Of a DNA stretch of 64,000 bases, positions 47,819 through 59,871 are shown piece by piece. The DNA is from Labia minor. Its lineage: Eukaryota > Arthropoda > Insecta > Dermaptera > Spongiphoridae. The position numbers were made by a program, and so were the translations under genes. Under the pieces are notes generated by a model, which was given only the letters and a program-made list of their open reading frames with translations, did not search any database and was not told the origin of the DNA. Position 1 is the first letter of the stretch, and every line of letters starts with the position of its first letter. The DNA lies in assembly GCA_963082975.1 (NCBI GenBank), contig OY720350.1, forward strand, positions 39,859,851 through 39,923,850, given 5' to 3'.

Positions 47819-50105
47819 TATCGATATATAAATAAAAATAAAAATAAAATAATAATAAACAAATCTGAGAAAGCTGGCTAAATGGAGATATTTCCGAAAA
47901 AGCAAAAAAAAAAAAAAATTAATTAATTAAATTAAATTTTTGAATATTAATTTCATAAAAATGATAAATTCATCAATATATTTTTATATATAATAAAAGA
48001 AAGAAATTAAAGACAAATTTTTAAAAAAATGTGATAAATTTGAATACTTGGATTCTATAATCACGAAGGATAATTATTAATGATTTTCCATTTCTCATTG
48101 ATCGGAAAGTTTGTTTTTAAATAAATTCAATGATAGTGAATAATTCAACAAATAATGGATTAAAGTTAAAAATTCATAGGAAAAAAACTTCCTCAAACCA
48201 TAATAATATACCTACTAGTATTTTCAAATACAATATTTGGAATATTATAAGTTCAAAGTTTATTTTAATTCAATCCTCTTATTATTACTAATGATTTATA
48301 AATACTAATTCAAATTTCCACAATTTCAATTTGAACACTAAAATATTTATATTAGTTAAATAAATAAATTTATTTTGTAGATTGATTTTCACCAATTTCA
48401 AAATGAGAAGAAAAATTACAATTTTCATACAGATTTCAATAAAATATTTTGATAATTCAATTACATATTAAATTGTGGTCTTAAGAGAAAGTCGGTTTGG
48501 AAACGTTGAAATAATTTCAAAAAACAACAGGAAGAAGAATGATTTTTTTGCTCCCTTGTCAGATGTAAATAATAATTTTTTTTAACTATATAGAATCCCT
48601 GGAATTATCTTAATGAAACTTCAATTATATTTAATTTATCTCCCTTGCATGAAAAAAATACATTAGTTTGTTATAACCAAATTTACAAATTCCATTAAAA
48701 AAAAAAAAAAAAAAACTCAAATCCCTAATTAGAAAAATAAATTAAAAACACTTCCCTTGTTCTCGTGTGAGATTCTAGTTTACCTAATTTTTATTACCCT
48801 TCTTCAAGAGGGTCTGCAAATGATTTAACGATTGGCCATAATTTGCCATTCCCAGACTCTCTCACCCTCACCCTCACTGTCTCTGCCTAGACATATATAT
48901 AAAGCAATAAATTAGTGCTTGTTTAGTAAAAAAAAGTACATTTCTATCCTAAGGGTTTGCATATAAACATTTTGATTTTATTAACATGTTAAATAAAAAA
49001 AAAATGAAAAATTGTAACTAGTATTTTCTTTAATTGCCTGTTTTTTTTCTTCATAAAATATTTATTATCCGGATTTACATTATACTATTAAAAAAAAGAA
49101 ATATATAAAAAAAAAATTCAATTATATAGTATATATATTTTTCATGGTAAGTAAGGGGTGAATACATTGTGTCTATCCTTTTATACGGGGGATTTATTCT
49201 CCCTAAATATATACCTTATATTAAATATATAATTGTATATGTTTAATGTTTAGTTAATTATCAGTGGATATTCTATTGAAAGTTAAATAATATAGTTAAA
49301 ATATCAATATATTGTAATATATACTAAAGAATGTTGCTAAATTGGAGAATAAAGGACATTTGGTCATGGAACATGTGGTCTGCACGTGTACAGAGAACCA
49401 TCCATGTATTCATGGTGGGGGAAGGAATGAAGTATTCATTATCGGTGAAAAAGAAAGTTTGAGTTAGTCTTGATCGGGAATTGGAGAAGGAGACAACATA
49501 GCCCTGCAGGAAGGACATCCGCGGCCAACCACCTTTTTGAGAGATGCCGCTGCTCACGAGATGTTCCAGATAACTCCGCAGGACGACACTCAAGACTCAA
49601 GTCTCCAAAGAATTCTCCATTCCTTCCTTTCACATAAGGCTAAGTGTCGACACTTGGTAATTAATAATAATTTGCAATTGCTTAATATAAATTAAATTTC
49701 ATTTAATTTATATTTCTATTTTAACGGTACCATTCAATTCTTCAATTTCATATAATTACTGTTATCTATTTTTGTAATATAAATTCTTATAGTTTATTAA
49801 ATACATAATTTTTAGTTATAATTTAAATATGCATTTTTAATCTGAACCTATTCAATTTTATCATTTCCCATATCAACTTTTGCGGATTCAGTAACCCTTT
49901 ATTATTCTAAATTTATGCAGAGTGCTACCAAATTAATTTAATCTGATTTCAACCCAATTTTTCTAATAAAATACCTTACCTAAGTCCTCCAATATACGAC
50001 AATATATATATATATATAATTTATTGACAATTTTATAATATATGATAAGCTGTTTAGAAAATATATAATGGATTAAGTGGGCAGTCAGTATGAAATCAGA
50101 AGGTT

Positions 50106-50196
50106 TAGAAATGAAACCCTCTTTACTTGTTATTTGACTTATGTGACGACGTTTCAGTCCCTTATTAGAACCTTCTTCAGGATTTTCGTTTTAAGG
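50106..50196 (-). ncRNA. Hammerhead-like Penelope motif, unit 2 copy
   Basis: Identical to 34,150-34,240. Confidence 0.45.
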
Positions 50197-51277
50197 TTTA
50201 AATGTTTCAATCTCAGAACAATAATAATATTTATATCATATAAATTTAATAATTAAGTATAAAGAATGGAGATATTATAATATATAAAATAGATATGCTT
50301 TGAATTCTGAAGCCCTTTTGAGGTGGTTAACTGAGGAGGTGGAGTATTATAATAATTATGTATGTAAATACATGACTATCGAAATGAAAAAGAAAAGAAA
50401 CATACAAAAAGAATAGAAAAGTGAAAGTGTACCATGAATAATAGAAAAAGTGGAATGAAATAGAAGGGGCAGGATAGAGATAAGGCACCAAAAAAAAACA
50501 ATTCCACGTTAGCTCACTTGTTTTAAAAAACGGTTGTTCTTTCTATGAAAAAGACTTGAAATTGAGAAGATTGCATTATAATTTATTTACTATTTCACTT
50601 TCCAAGTAAATGAATGAAACGGGTGTTAAATATATACAATTACAATCAGAGGTTAAATAAATTTTTAATAATTAAATTTGCAATTGGTTGATATTAAAAG
50701 AACGTTTATATTATTAATGATTTACTATGATTAAAATCCTGAAATTATGATTGATATTCTTCCCATTAAAATGTTAAATTATTGTCAAAATAAAAATAAA
50801 TTTATTTTTGTCCACATATTATATTATATTTCAATACTGAAATGTATTATTATTGCTCTGTAAGTCAATATCGGAATCTTGTAGGTCTATTAGATATTAA
50901 TGGGCTTAAACGATAGTGGTAATCATTTCAGCAAAAAAATGAATATCATACCAATAGAAAACGATATACATATGTTTTTAATATTAAATTATTCATTGAA
51001 TTGTGAGAAATGAATATTTCATTAAATATAAACTCGACTGGTGGCTGAAAAATGGGTTGGAGGGGACTATTTAATAATTTCCAACCACCTGACTAATTTG
51101 ATATTTATTATGTTTTTCAATATGCAATCTCACTTTCATTGATGTTGGAAATGCAATTTTTTCAAGCTAATAATTCATTACCTTTGGAGAATAATTCATG
51201 GGACATTTTTGGTAACTCCATATTTAATATATATTTATTTAAATATCATATATTAAAAGGATAAAATTTGATATAAT

Positions 51278-51618
51278 AGCAAAATTATCTTCGTTCTACA
51301 ATGAGTCAATTAAGACTACAAAATCTTGCAATATTGTCAATAGAACAAGAAATTACAAATAATATAAATTTTGTGAGCATTATACACGATTTTTCTAGTA
51401 TGAAAGCTATAAGAGTAAATATTATATAAATATGTTTACGAGTGCATACAAATATGGGTAAAAAAATTTACTCTGTGTATTAATTAATATTGATTAAATA
51501 ACTTAATAATTTATTTATGTGTATTAATTTATAAAAACCACTATTTGATTGACTTATAATAGAAAGGGCGGCAAACTGGAGATCGCCCCGGGCGGCAAAA
51601 GTTCTAGGTACGCCACTG
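51278..51618 (+). mobile_element. hAT 3' end, unit 2 copy
   Basis: Identical to 35,322-35,662 (transposase C-terminus and TIR). Confidence 0.75.
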
Positions 51619-52145
51619 ATGCGGAGCATTGGCCGATAATATCGCCACAACCAAGTAGCAAAAATAATCCATCGGGAGCTTGCTCTCAAAAGAAAACTAA
51701 TCGAAGACCCAGAACCGTTTTACAAATACACTCCTCCCTCTGTTTTAGAAAATTCAAACACCACTCTATTGGGATCAACCTGTATTGACTGATAAGACAA
51801 TTGATCATAACAGACCCGATATTATACTGATAGATAAACACGAGAAAAGGGCTATTGTTATTGACATTGAGGTCCCATTGACTCATAACCTGGCAAAGAC
51901 GGAGCGGGAGAAGATCTCAAAATATCAAAACCTTTCTTTCGAGCTGAAACGATTGTGAAAATTGAACGAGGTCAAAATTGTTCCGATTGTAATGTCTGTG
52001 GAGGGACTTTCAAGTAACAACCTGAAAAAGAACATTAGATTGCTAGGAATATCAGATGAATTAACACCACTCGTCCAAAAGGCTGTAGTTTTACAGACTT
52101 GTTATATATTTAGAAGATTCCTAGCGATGGAATTTAATAAAAAAA
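51619..52145 (+). pseudogene. RLE-type LINE endonuclease fragment, unit 2 copy
   Basis: Identical to 35,663-36,189, with the same frameshift and the same in-frame TGA. Confidence 0.7.
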
Positions 52146-52146
52146 A

Positions 52147-52802
52147 TTAGCTGGAGTGTCTCCACTCGACTATCTCGCAATTTGAATTGGATTAAATAAC
52201 ATAATATATTATATTTAAATTAAATTTAATTAATTATAAATTATAAATAATAAATAATAAATATTAAACCAGCGCATGTTTGGCTTTTTGTTGATGGCAC
52301 CACGTCACGTGTTGACGCGTGAGATTTTCAGTGTTAAAAAATTAATTCTGGTAATTTCAGCGAATCAATCAAGCTGAAATTCTATATATAGCAGTTTTAT
52401 ATAATTATTAATCATGTGAAAAATTATCAAACATATATCTTTATTTTTACGGTCACTTTAGAGGAAAAAAAATCAAAACGTTGTAGGTAATGACCCTCTT
52501 CCGGTTGAGCTACATTTCTCAAAAGTTGATAGAAAACTATGAATTTTGAATAATGTCCATGTACCAAATTTCATCATTCTAGCTCAAACCGTTTTTGCGT
52601 AATCTTGCCTACATACATACACACACACACACATACACACATACACACATACACACACACATACACACACACATACACACACACACAGACATTTTTCTCA
52701 ACCTTAGTGAAAATGATTCAGGAACCTTCAAAACGTATAAAAACATCAAAATCTCAACATCGAAAATTTTCATGATCGCAATACTATCTCTGGCGAGATA
52801 GT
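52147..52802 (-). mobile_element. Family A copy 6 (A6), unit 2 copy of A5
   Basis: Identical to A5, including the exact structure of the interrupted CA/TACA microsatellite. That identity is notable because such tracts normally change quickly. Confidence 0.88.
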
Positions 52803-53629
52803 AACAAAAACAAAGAATGAGAATAACTGTAGGTTAGGATGAATTCCCTCTCCACAGCGTCCGAGCCTAACCCCACATAAAAGAAAAGAGCAACTGGGGT
52901 AGGTCAAAGTTTACCAGCACTTGTGCCGAGTGAGTGTGAAAACTTAATAATAATAATAATAATAATAATAATTTATTAAACGAATTTAATTGAAATTTTA
53001 TTTTTTATTATTACATTTTTATTTGTTGGAAAATTATTTCTACTTTATTAATTGTTAATAGTTATTACATTTTAATTATTAGTTTTCGGAATAAGTATAT
53101 TCTCTTATTATAGATTCTTATTGTTTGTCTCACAAGTCCACCTACATTATTTCATTACCATTGTATGATTCAAAATAAAATTCAAAATATTTAATAGGAC
53201 ATGACATGATCTTAGTATTATTCCCATCCCAGAATATGTGCTAATATTACATGTTGGTGTTCCAAATACCTCCATATTTAATAGCAATTTCAATGCTGAA
53301 TATGCTTTTAAATAAAAAAAATTTTCAAGAAAGTAATTGGAATTATTAATATTAAGAATCAATAAATAAATTTATTAAATATACATTTAAACATGTAAAT
53401 TAATCTATATATAAATTTAATAAATATTCAAACAATAATTGAAACAATATAAATAAAACGATTCAATATTTTACTTACATTGTGATTTATATTTTTATTT
53501 TTATTACAACTATTATTATGGGTATGTTATTTTTGGCAGTTTAAAAAAAATTAAAAATATTAATAAAATTTATCAAAATAATAATTTGAAAGGATTTCCA
53601 ATTATTTTTATTTATTTATTGTAAATTTT

Positions 53630-53818
53630 TCAATGTAACCATGAATAAACTTTTACCAAAATATTACTAATTAAATTAATTTTGGATTTAACTACACTAA
53701 AACCTTCCTTGGTATGCCTTGGTATGTCCACAACAATCCCTGAAAGTTTCATCGCAATCGGACGGGTAGTTTTTGAGTTTAGGCAAAAAAGACAGACAGA
53801 CAGACATTCCCTTTTTCT
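53630..53818 (-). repeat. Family D partial copy, unit 2
   Basis: Identical to 37,674-37,862. Confidence 0.65.
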
Positions 53819-54136
53819 ATAAAGATTGTTTATAATTCTTTCTAAATAGATTAGATCATTGATCAATTTCTATGTCAATTCTAATTACTATTAATTTATT
53901 AAAATAATTATATTATAAAAATGAAAAAAAATTAATTTTTTATAAAAAAAAAAAAGCAAAATGTGCAGCATCGTACACGTGGCGGAAGTGAAACTTCTTA
54001 GAATCTAGAGAATAAGATAAATTTTAGTTGAGAGTGTGAGTGAGAGAGAAATAGAGAAAAATAAAGGGATCATTTCGAAAGACATATAACAGTATAAAAT
54101 TTTCGTAACAAATATTCGCTTTATTATTATTATTAT

Positions 54137-54541
54137 CTACTCTATCATCATATCTACATTGCCTGTACTATTGTCGGTTGGTGCTTCAATTGGTAATACT
54201 GATATTAATGGCTTGTGATAACTAAAATAAGATATATATGTTCGTGATTCGATATTTTCTATATAACGTGTAAAAACAGCATCTATTGTAGTTCCAGATT
54301 TTGTTGTTGATTCCTTGGGATCGTTATTTATAAGCAGACCAAATGTTTCTCGAAGAAAGTTGATCAACGGCAACGAATCATCAGATCCAAAATTTACATT
54401 AAAATCTCCCCCGAGAATTAGAGGGATTTTATCTTCGCCTCGTTCAAGTGCATTAGCACCTGTGTGGCTATAAACCAGTAGTGAAAGGTGTATGAAATAA
54501 ATAATATCGTCTAAATTTTGGTCGTTATTTTTTTTCGGCAT
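54137..54541 (-). pseudogene. EEP endonuclease fragment, unit 2 copy
   Basis: Identical to 38,181-38,585. Confidence 0.62.
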
Positions 54542-55519
54542 AGTGAAATCTGTGGAGTAGAGAAAAGCAGTTTTAAATGCAATAATAATTTTAAATTGAT
54601 TTAGTAGTGTTAAAGTAATGTTGAGATTCGGATAAATAACGTGAATGGTCATCGACGCACATAACTGTATGTGTTGGCGTGTGAATCGCCGACCATGTTC
54701 ACACACACAATTACATGCGTCGGTATGCGTGCACGCTGTATATTTGACTTGAGAATTTTAATTATTTCACGATATATATCTTATCTTATTATGCTAGCTA
54801 AAATTATATATATCTATCTATTTATCTATAACCATTGGTTCTCAAAAACCGCTCTAACGATTTTTTTCAAATTCACACTAGATATAGTATTTATAAAGAA
54901 AAATTGAGTTTTATTGATTACATCTCTTGAAACTTACAGCTTCATTATTAATTTCTTAATTGAAAATTATATATGGGTGACGTAAATGGCATCCATTTTG
55001 AAATTTTACTCCCGCCTTTTTTTAATTTTGTATTAATATTTTTTTTATATTTAAAATATTTTAAAATTTATAATTTAATTTCGAAATAAAATTAAAAATA
55101 TTTATTTTTAATAAAATATATATATATATTTATTAATCCCGCTTTTTTTTTAAATGATATTGTATTAACATTTTTTTATATTTAAAATATTTTAAAATTC
55201 ATTATTTAATTTCGAAACTTTATATTTAAAATATTTTAAAATTTATTATTTAATTTCGAAATAAAATTAAAAATATTTATTTTTAATAAAATATATATAT
55301 ATATATTTATTAATCCCGCTTTTTTTTAAATGATATTGTATTAACATTTTTTTATATTTAAAATATTTTAAAATTCATTATTTAATTTCGAAATAAAATT
55401 AAAAATATTTATTTTTAATAAAATATATATATATTTATTGATCTCTCTCAAAAAAAAACAACAAAACAAATAAATGTCTTTGAAAGATGGTAAAAATATC
55501 TTTGTAATTATCAAAATAT

Positions 55520-55590
55520 CATAGACCAGCAGTAAGAACAATTGTTTTTACTCCCCGAGTTCGAAGGATCGAAACTCGCCGCGTGCATTT
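55520..55590 (+). mobile_element. SINE head fragment
   Basis: CCCCGAGTTCGAAGGATCGA followed by AACTCGCCGCGTGCA aligns with the B-box end of the SINE at 31,790. The A-box half is poor. A T11 run follows. Confidence 0.4.
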
Positions 55591-55820
55591 TTTTTTTTAT
55601 CTATTTTCGTGATTTATTTATTCATTGTTCTTTTATTAATTAAGTTTTAGATAGTTTTATAATTTTTAATATTTTTTCAATAAAATATTATTTAATACAT
55701 TTAATAATTGTAATAAATAATTAAAGAATTGTATATCAATATTTTTTAAAGGGTAGAGCGAGCTCGGTGTCTCAGGTATTAATATTACCAGCCAAATCCA
55801 ATAATAATGAATCATTTTTT

Positions 55821-55944
55821 ACTATCTCGCCAGAGATAGTATTGCGATCACGAAAATTTTCGATGTTGAGATTTTGATGTTTTTATACTTTTTGAAGGTT
55901 CCTGAATCATTTTCACTAAGGTTGAGAAAAATGTCTGTGTGTGT

Positions 55945-55980
<36 letters not shown>

Positions 55981-56372
55981 AGGCAAGATTACGCAAAAAC
56001 GGTTTGAGCTAGAATGATGAAATTTGGTACATGGACATTATTCAAAATTCATAGTTTTCTATCAACTTTTGAGAAATGTAGCTCAACCGGAAGAGGGTCA
56101 TTACCTACAACGTTTTGATTTTTTTTCCTCTAAAGTGACCGTAAAAATAAAGATATATGTTTGATAATTTTTCACATGATTAATAATTGTATAAAACTGC
56201 TATATATAGAATTTCAGCTTGATTGATTAGCTGAAATTACCAGAATTAATTTTTTAACACTGCAAATCTCACGCGCCAACACGTGACGTGGTGCCATCAA
56301 CAAAAAGCCAAACATGCGCTGGTTTAATATTTATTATTTATTATTTATAATTTATAATTAATTAAATTTAAT
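55821..56372 (+). mobile_element. Family A copy 7 (A7), 3'-truncated
   Basis: It has a perfect 5' hairpin at 55,821-55,840, a TG microsatellite of about 45 bp (55,934-55,979) and the block with CACGTGACGTGGTGCC. Homology ends in the AT-rich stretch before the subterminal GCGAGATAGT and the terminal hairpin, which are missing. Confidence 0.8.
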
Positions 56373-56599
56373 AATAATTTTTAAATAATATAAATAATAT
56401 TTAATTATAATCTAATCAAAGAAAATAAAAGTTTGAATCTATTTGATAGTTGATCTTTTTACATATAATTAATCTCAAATTAAATATTTTTTAATATTAA
56501 AAAAAAATAACAAATTTCATATGTATATTTATTTTTATAAATGTTTAGGCAAATTTTGAAATTAATATATATTTAAATTCAAATTGTATTTAATTGCGA

Positions 56600-57071
56600 T
56601 ATCTACTGGACAAGGTGGAGATCTCGCCCTCTTTTGATCATAAGTCATACTAATTTTTATTCTTTGACCCAGTAGAAGCTGAGAAATATTATTCCGCGTC
56701 AACGTACTACCGCGCATGCGCGCCGTGGACTTTGGACCTAGCGAGAGCGTAGTAGAACGAAAGACAGCACAAAACGAAGAGGCAGATAGCCTCTTTCTCA
56801 AAGACGAAAGACCGGACAAAAGAAAGACCCAGATAGCCTCTCTCTCAAAAACGAAACACCGCACAAAAGAGAGTCGGAGATAGAGGCTATCTCATTCTCA
56901 CTCGTTATATCTATATCTTTTTTCTCTCTTGCGTTTCGTAACGCGTTACGAAATTTCAATTTTTCAATTCACTCTCCATTCTCAACCAAATGTCAGGACG
57001 CCGCTAAAGAAGTTTCACTTCAAAAATTACATTAAAAATTGTTTATTTTAAATAAATATAATTCAACTATA
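56600..57071 (+). promoter_or_regulatory. Candidate host promoter and 5' UTR
   Basis: This is the most GC- and CpG-rich non-repeat stretch of the window. It contains the 12-bp palindrome CGCGCATGCGCG (56,711-56,722), which matches the NRF-1/EWG binding site. Next come 2.6 tandem copies of a 47-bp unit (56,757-56,877), a GAGATAG-AGG-CTATCTC hairpin (56,877-56,893) and a perfect 20-bp palindrome TTTCGTAACGCGTTACGAAA (56,934-56,953). An ATG with a GTGAGT donor follows at 57,072. NRF-1 sites mark broad promoters of housekeeping genes in animals. That the transcript starts here is inference. Confidence 0.45.
56757..56877 (+). repeat. 47-bp tandem repeat, 2.6 copies
   Basis: Units at 56,784-56,830 and 56,831-56,877 each start AGATAGCCTCT and end near ACAAAAGA.AG; a 27-bp partial unit precedes them (56,757-56,783). 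The motif AGATAGCCTCT then appears inverted as AGAGGCTATCT at 56,882, closing an inverted pair. Confidence 0.85.
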
Positions 57072-57105
57072 ATGGAACTCAATTGGAGAAACGGTGTAGA
57101 AGCGA
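57072..57105 (+). CDS. Candidate first coding exon of an unidentified host gene
   Basis: ATG at 57,072 in a reasonable start context (purine-poor but followed by G) reads MELNWRNGVEA. It is followed at once by GTGAGT (57,106-57,111), a strong 5' splice donor, after 11 codons plus one base. It sits about 120-360 bp downstream of the promoter-like block. I do not recognise the peptide, and no downstream exon is identified within the next 1 kb of AT-rich sequence; the rest of the gene could lie beyond 64 kb. An open reading past the donor stops after two more codons, so the call depends on splicing. Confidence 0.3.
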
Positions 57106-57111
57106 GTGAGT

Positions 57112-58076
57112 ACTAATTGATATTTAATTAAATTAAGTGATAATCTCACTCTCACAAATAATGTTGGTAATAACCATAACATAATATTACTAGAACAAGT
57201 AATATAAAATAAATAAAAAAAAAAAAAAACAATAATTTAATTTTATGAGAAGTCATTTAATAACGCACATTATTCAAACGGCCCATCACAATATCCAAAT
57301 TCAAAATGAATCAATAATGAACATGCATAAGTCTAATTCCCCCTCTTTTCTATTATTCGAATTATTTATGTTATAATTAAGATCCGTAAAGTTCATTTCA
57401 ATGACTAATACTAGCAAATGAATGTCGTACAAAATATCAATTATCCAATGCGGGCAATATAATAACATTTCCATAAAATCATTATTATTGAATCCTTTTC
57501 AAGTATATTGTATTATTGTTATGAGCACAAAAGAGTAACGTGTGTGAGTATATTTATTTAACAATCTAAATAGAGAACTCAACTTCAATTAAAATTATCC
57601 AATGCTATTCTAATAAGGCTAATGTGAAAATACCGATAGTAATTATCCGACTGTTTATTACTATCCGAATAAGTGGGCGAGTGTTTACTTTTAGTTTTAT
57701 AGAGGTATTATATAAATAATATTTTCTATTGAAATTAAATAAATAAATATATATGTATATATATATAATTTATACAATATATATATATATATTGTAGTAA
57801 GTATGATATGATCAAACATGACCCATTGGAATGGAAATTAATCTCAAAATTAATTAGCTAGTATGATAGTTTCAAATATAATTTTTAAATTGAAATTTAA
57901 ATAATAATCATAGTAGATTAAGAGATTTTGATTCATAACATTAAAATTGAAATATAATTTTTAATTAATACTAATTAATATTAATTATTAAATAATTATT
58001 TAATTTATTGAAGTGGAAATAAAGTTATAAAATAATGAATTACGACGAATTAATTCTATTAAAAATTTATTTTTTA
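57112..58076. other. AT-rich region, possible intron
   Basis: Contains a TA-rich tract near 57,745-57,795. No ORF or repeat end is recognised. Confidence 0.4.
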
Positions 58077-58640
58077 CCGACCGACGATAGTAAGGGAGGT
58101 ATTGTTTTCAAAACAAATTTCACATGTAGAGATTTTTACATATCTCCACGAATCATGCATTTTCTTAACAGAAAAAAGTATTTTTAGCATGATGTCTGTC
58201 CGTCCGTATAGATGTGTCAGCTTGAACGGCTCAACGGATTTTGATGAAATTTGGTATATAATGCATCAGTATGATGAATTAATCAACTTTTGGTGGTAGT
58301 AGTACCGATCGACGATAGGAAGGGAAGGGTTATTTTCACACCAAATTTCACATGAGGAGATTTTTTACATATCACCACGAATCATGCACTTTGTATTGGT
58401 TTTATCCTCGAGAAAAATCATCTTTATTAGTTTTTTCTTAATTTAAAATTTTATGACGTCACAGCCTTGTCTTACATATATATTATAAATAAAATAAAAT
58501 TAAAACTATTTATGTTCTATCCATATCTGTTTTTTATTACATTAATAGATATATTAAAATTATTTGAAATTGTTTCTGTAGCTGGAAATTAATTTACTTT
58601 AAACCGTCGGTCGGTTCGGACCTGGCCACAGGTCAACTTA
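58077..58640 (+). mobile_element. Family B copy 2
   Basis: The 5' end ACCGACCGACG and the subterminal CGTCGGTCGGT are perfect inverted complements (11 bp). They are followed by the hairpin GACCTG-GCCA-CAGGTC and the end AACTTATTT. The TCCG microsatellite is shorter than in copy 1. The core CTCAACGGATTTTGATGAAA is present. The ORF at 58,102-58,299 lies wholly inside the repeat and is not a gene. Confidence 0.65.
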
Positions 58641-58643
58641 TTT

Positions 58644-58979
58644 TTTGCTAGATAGATCATGTTACTTTTTCTTCTTCTAGAATCCATCTATTATAATACA
58701 TTACTTTGCAAAAATAATAAGAAAGATAAATGTGTACTAAATAAAATAAATTCAAATCAATGTAGATGTAATTTAATTAATGCTCAGATTTTTTTTTTTG
58801 ATATTAAATATAAGAAAAAAAAATTTACAAATTAAGAAATTAAAATCTCTAGGGTTTTTATTACTTCAATATAAATTTTACTATTAGTGGTTTATTTACT
58901 TTTTTGTGTTTTTAAATAATCCTTTTGCTGGAAATAAATTCGACTTATGTGCTTGAGTTATGTTTAAATTATTATAATA
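58644..58979. other. AT-rich non-coding stretch
   Basis: Nothing recognised. Confidence 0.5.
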
Positions 58980-58987
58980 GATGGATG

Positions 58988-59725
58988 CAGTGGCGTACCT
59001 AGAACTTTTGCCGCCCGGGGCGATCTCCAGTTTGCCGCCCTTTTTATTATAAGTCAATCAAATAGTGGTATTTATATACACATAAATAAATTATTAAGTT
59101 ATTTAATCAATATTAATTAATACACAGAGTAAATTTTTTACTCATATTTGTATGCACTCGTAAACATATTAATATAATATTTACTCTTCTAGCTTTCATT
59201 CTAGAAAAATCGTGTATAATGCTCTCAAAATTTATATTTATATTTTTTCCGCTGGCCCTGCTTTTCTAAAGAAAAATCGATGATTTAAAAAAATATTGGT
59301 ATATCACTTCAAAGTAATCATATAAACTTTTCAAAAGAAATGACATTTATAAACTGATATCAAAAAATTTTAGTTAGGAAAAATTGCTGAACAAAATCGT
59401 ATCGAATTCAACGAATTTTAATGAATACAATAAAATAAAATTATTATCCTGTTCTTGGAATTAGAATTCAAAATTTACACTAAAATGCATTTATATACAC
59501 CGAGGAATAATATTCGAAATCATATAGTTAATCATAATTTATATAAATCAAATAGTAAACTTATAATAATCATAATAATCATTTATTATTCAAGAAAGAA
59601 AAAAAATAAATATGAAATGAATAAGTTGTTTTTTACAACTATAACTAAATATAAAAAATGCCGCCCCAAGATAAGTGCCGCCCGGTGCGGACCGCACCCA
59701 CCGCACCCCCCTAGGTACGCCACTG
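58988..59725 (-). mobile_element. hAT transposon (738 bp) with TIRs and 8-bp TSD
   Basis: The left end CAGTGGCGTACCTAG and the right end CTAGGTACGCCACTG are perfect inverted complements (15 bp), flanked by GATGGATG on both sides (58,980-58,987 and 59,726-59,733). Both subterminal regions are GC-rich with GCCGCCC motifs. On the minus strand near 59,150-59,225 a remnant of the transposase C-terminus is readable (RIIHDFSRMKARRVNII), homologous to 35,322-35,472. Most of the gene is deleted. It sits at the end of an RTE LINE fragment. Confidence 0.92.
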
Positions 59726-59871
59726 GATGGATGATAATTAATGCTGCGAAGAATCCTATTCTGAAGTACTCTAAATCTATTCTCGTCTCCTAAGGTCATT
59801 GACCATGCCTCACACCCATATAATACAACCGGCAAAATAATAGTTTTATAGATTTTAATTATTATCCTCAT
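59726..59871 (-). pseudogene. RTE LINE fragment (post-RT region)
   Basis: The minus strand reads IYKTIILPVVLYGCEAWSMT, then ENRFRVLQNRILR. This is the conserved block following the reverse transcriptase palm in RTE and related LINEs. The frame then runs into the hAT insertion, where a longer ORF reading (to 59,590) is a chance fusion. Upstream parts of the LINE are missing. Confidence 0.78.

Larger units (their letters stand above)
39427..55382 (+). repeat. 16-kb tandem duplication, unit 2 (15,956 bp)
   Basis: Direct head-to-tail repeat of 23,471-39,426. The junction has a 6-bp microhomology, ATTATT, shared by the sequence before unit 1, the unit 1/unit 2 junction and the end of unit 2. Beyond 55,382 the AT-rich satellite continues (TAATTTCGAAATAAAA). 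Confidence 0.97.

Noticed and set aside
56562..56864. 100-codon minus-strand ORF over the promoter-like block
   Set aside because: Its central part is a translation of the 47-bp tandem repeats and no domain is visible; the plus-strand promoter/5' UTR reading explains the composition better.
58102..58299. 65-codon ORF as a gene
   Set aside because: It lies wholly inside family B, and the same reading is broken in the copy at 1.3-1.9 kb.
59590..59725. C-terminal extension of the RTE ORF
   Set aside because: The frame crosses the hAT boundary at 59,725; the extension is hAT sequence read by chance.
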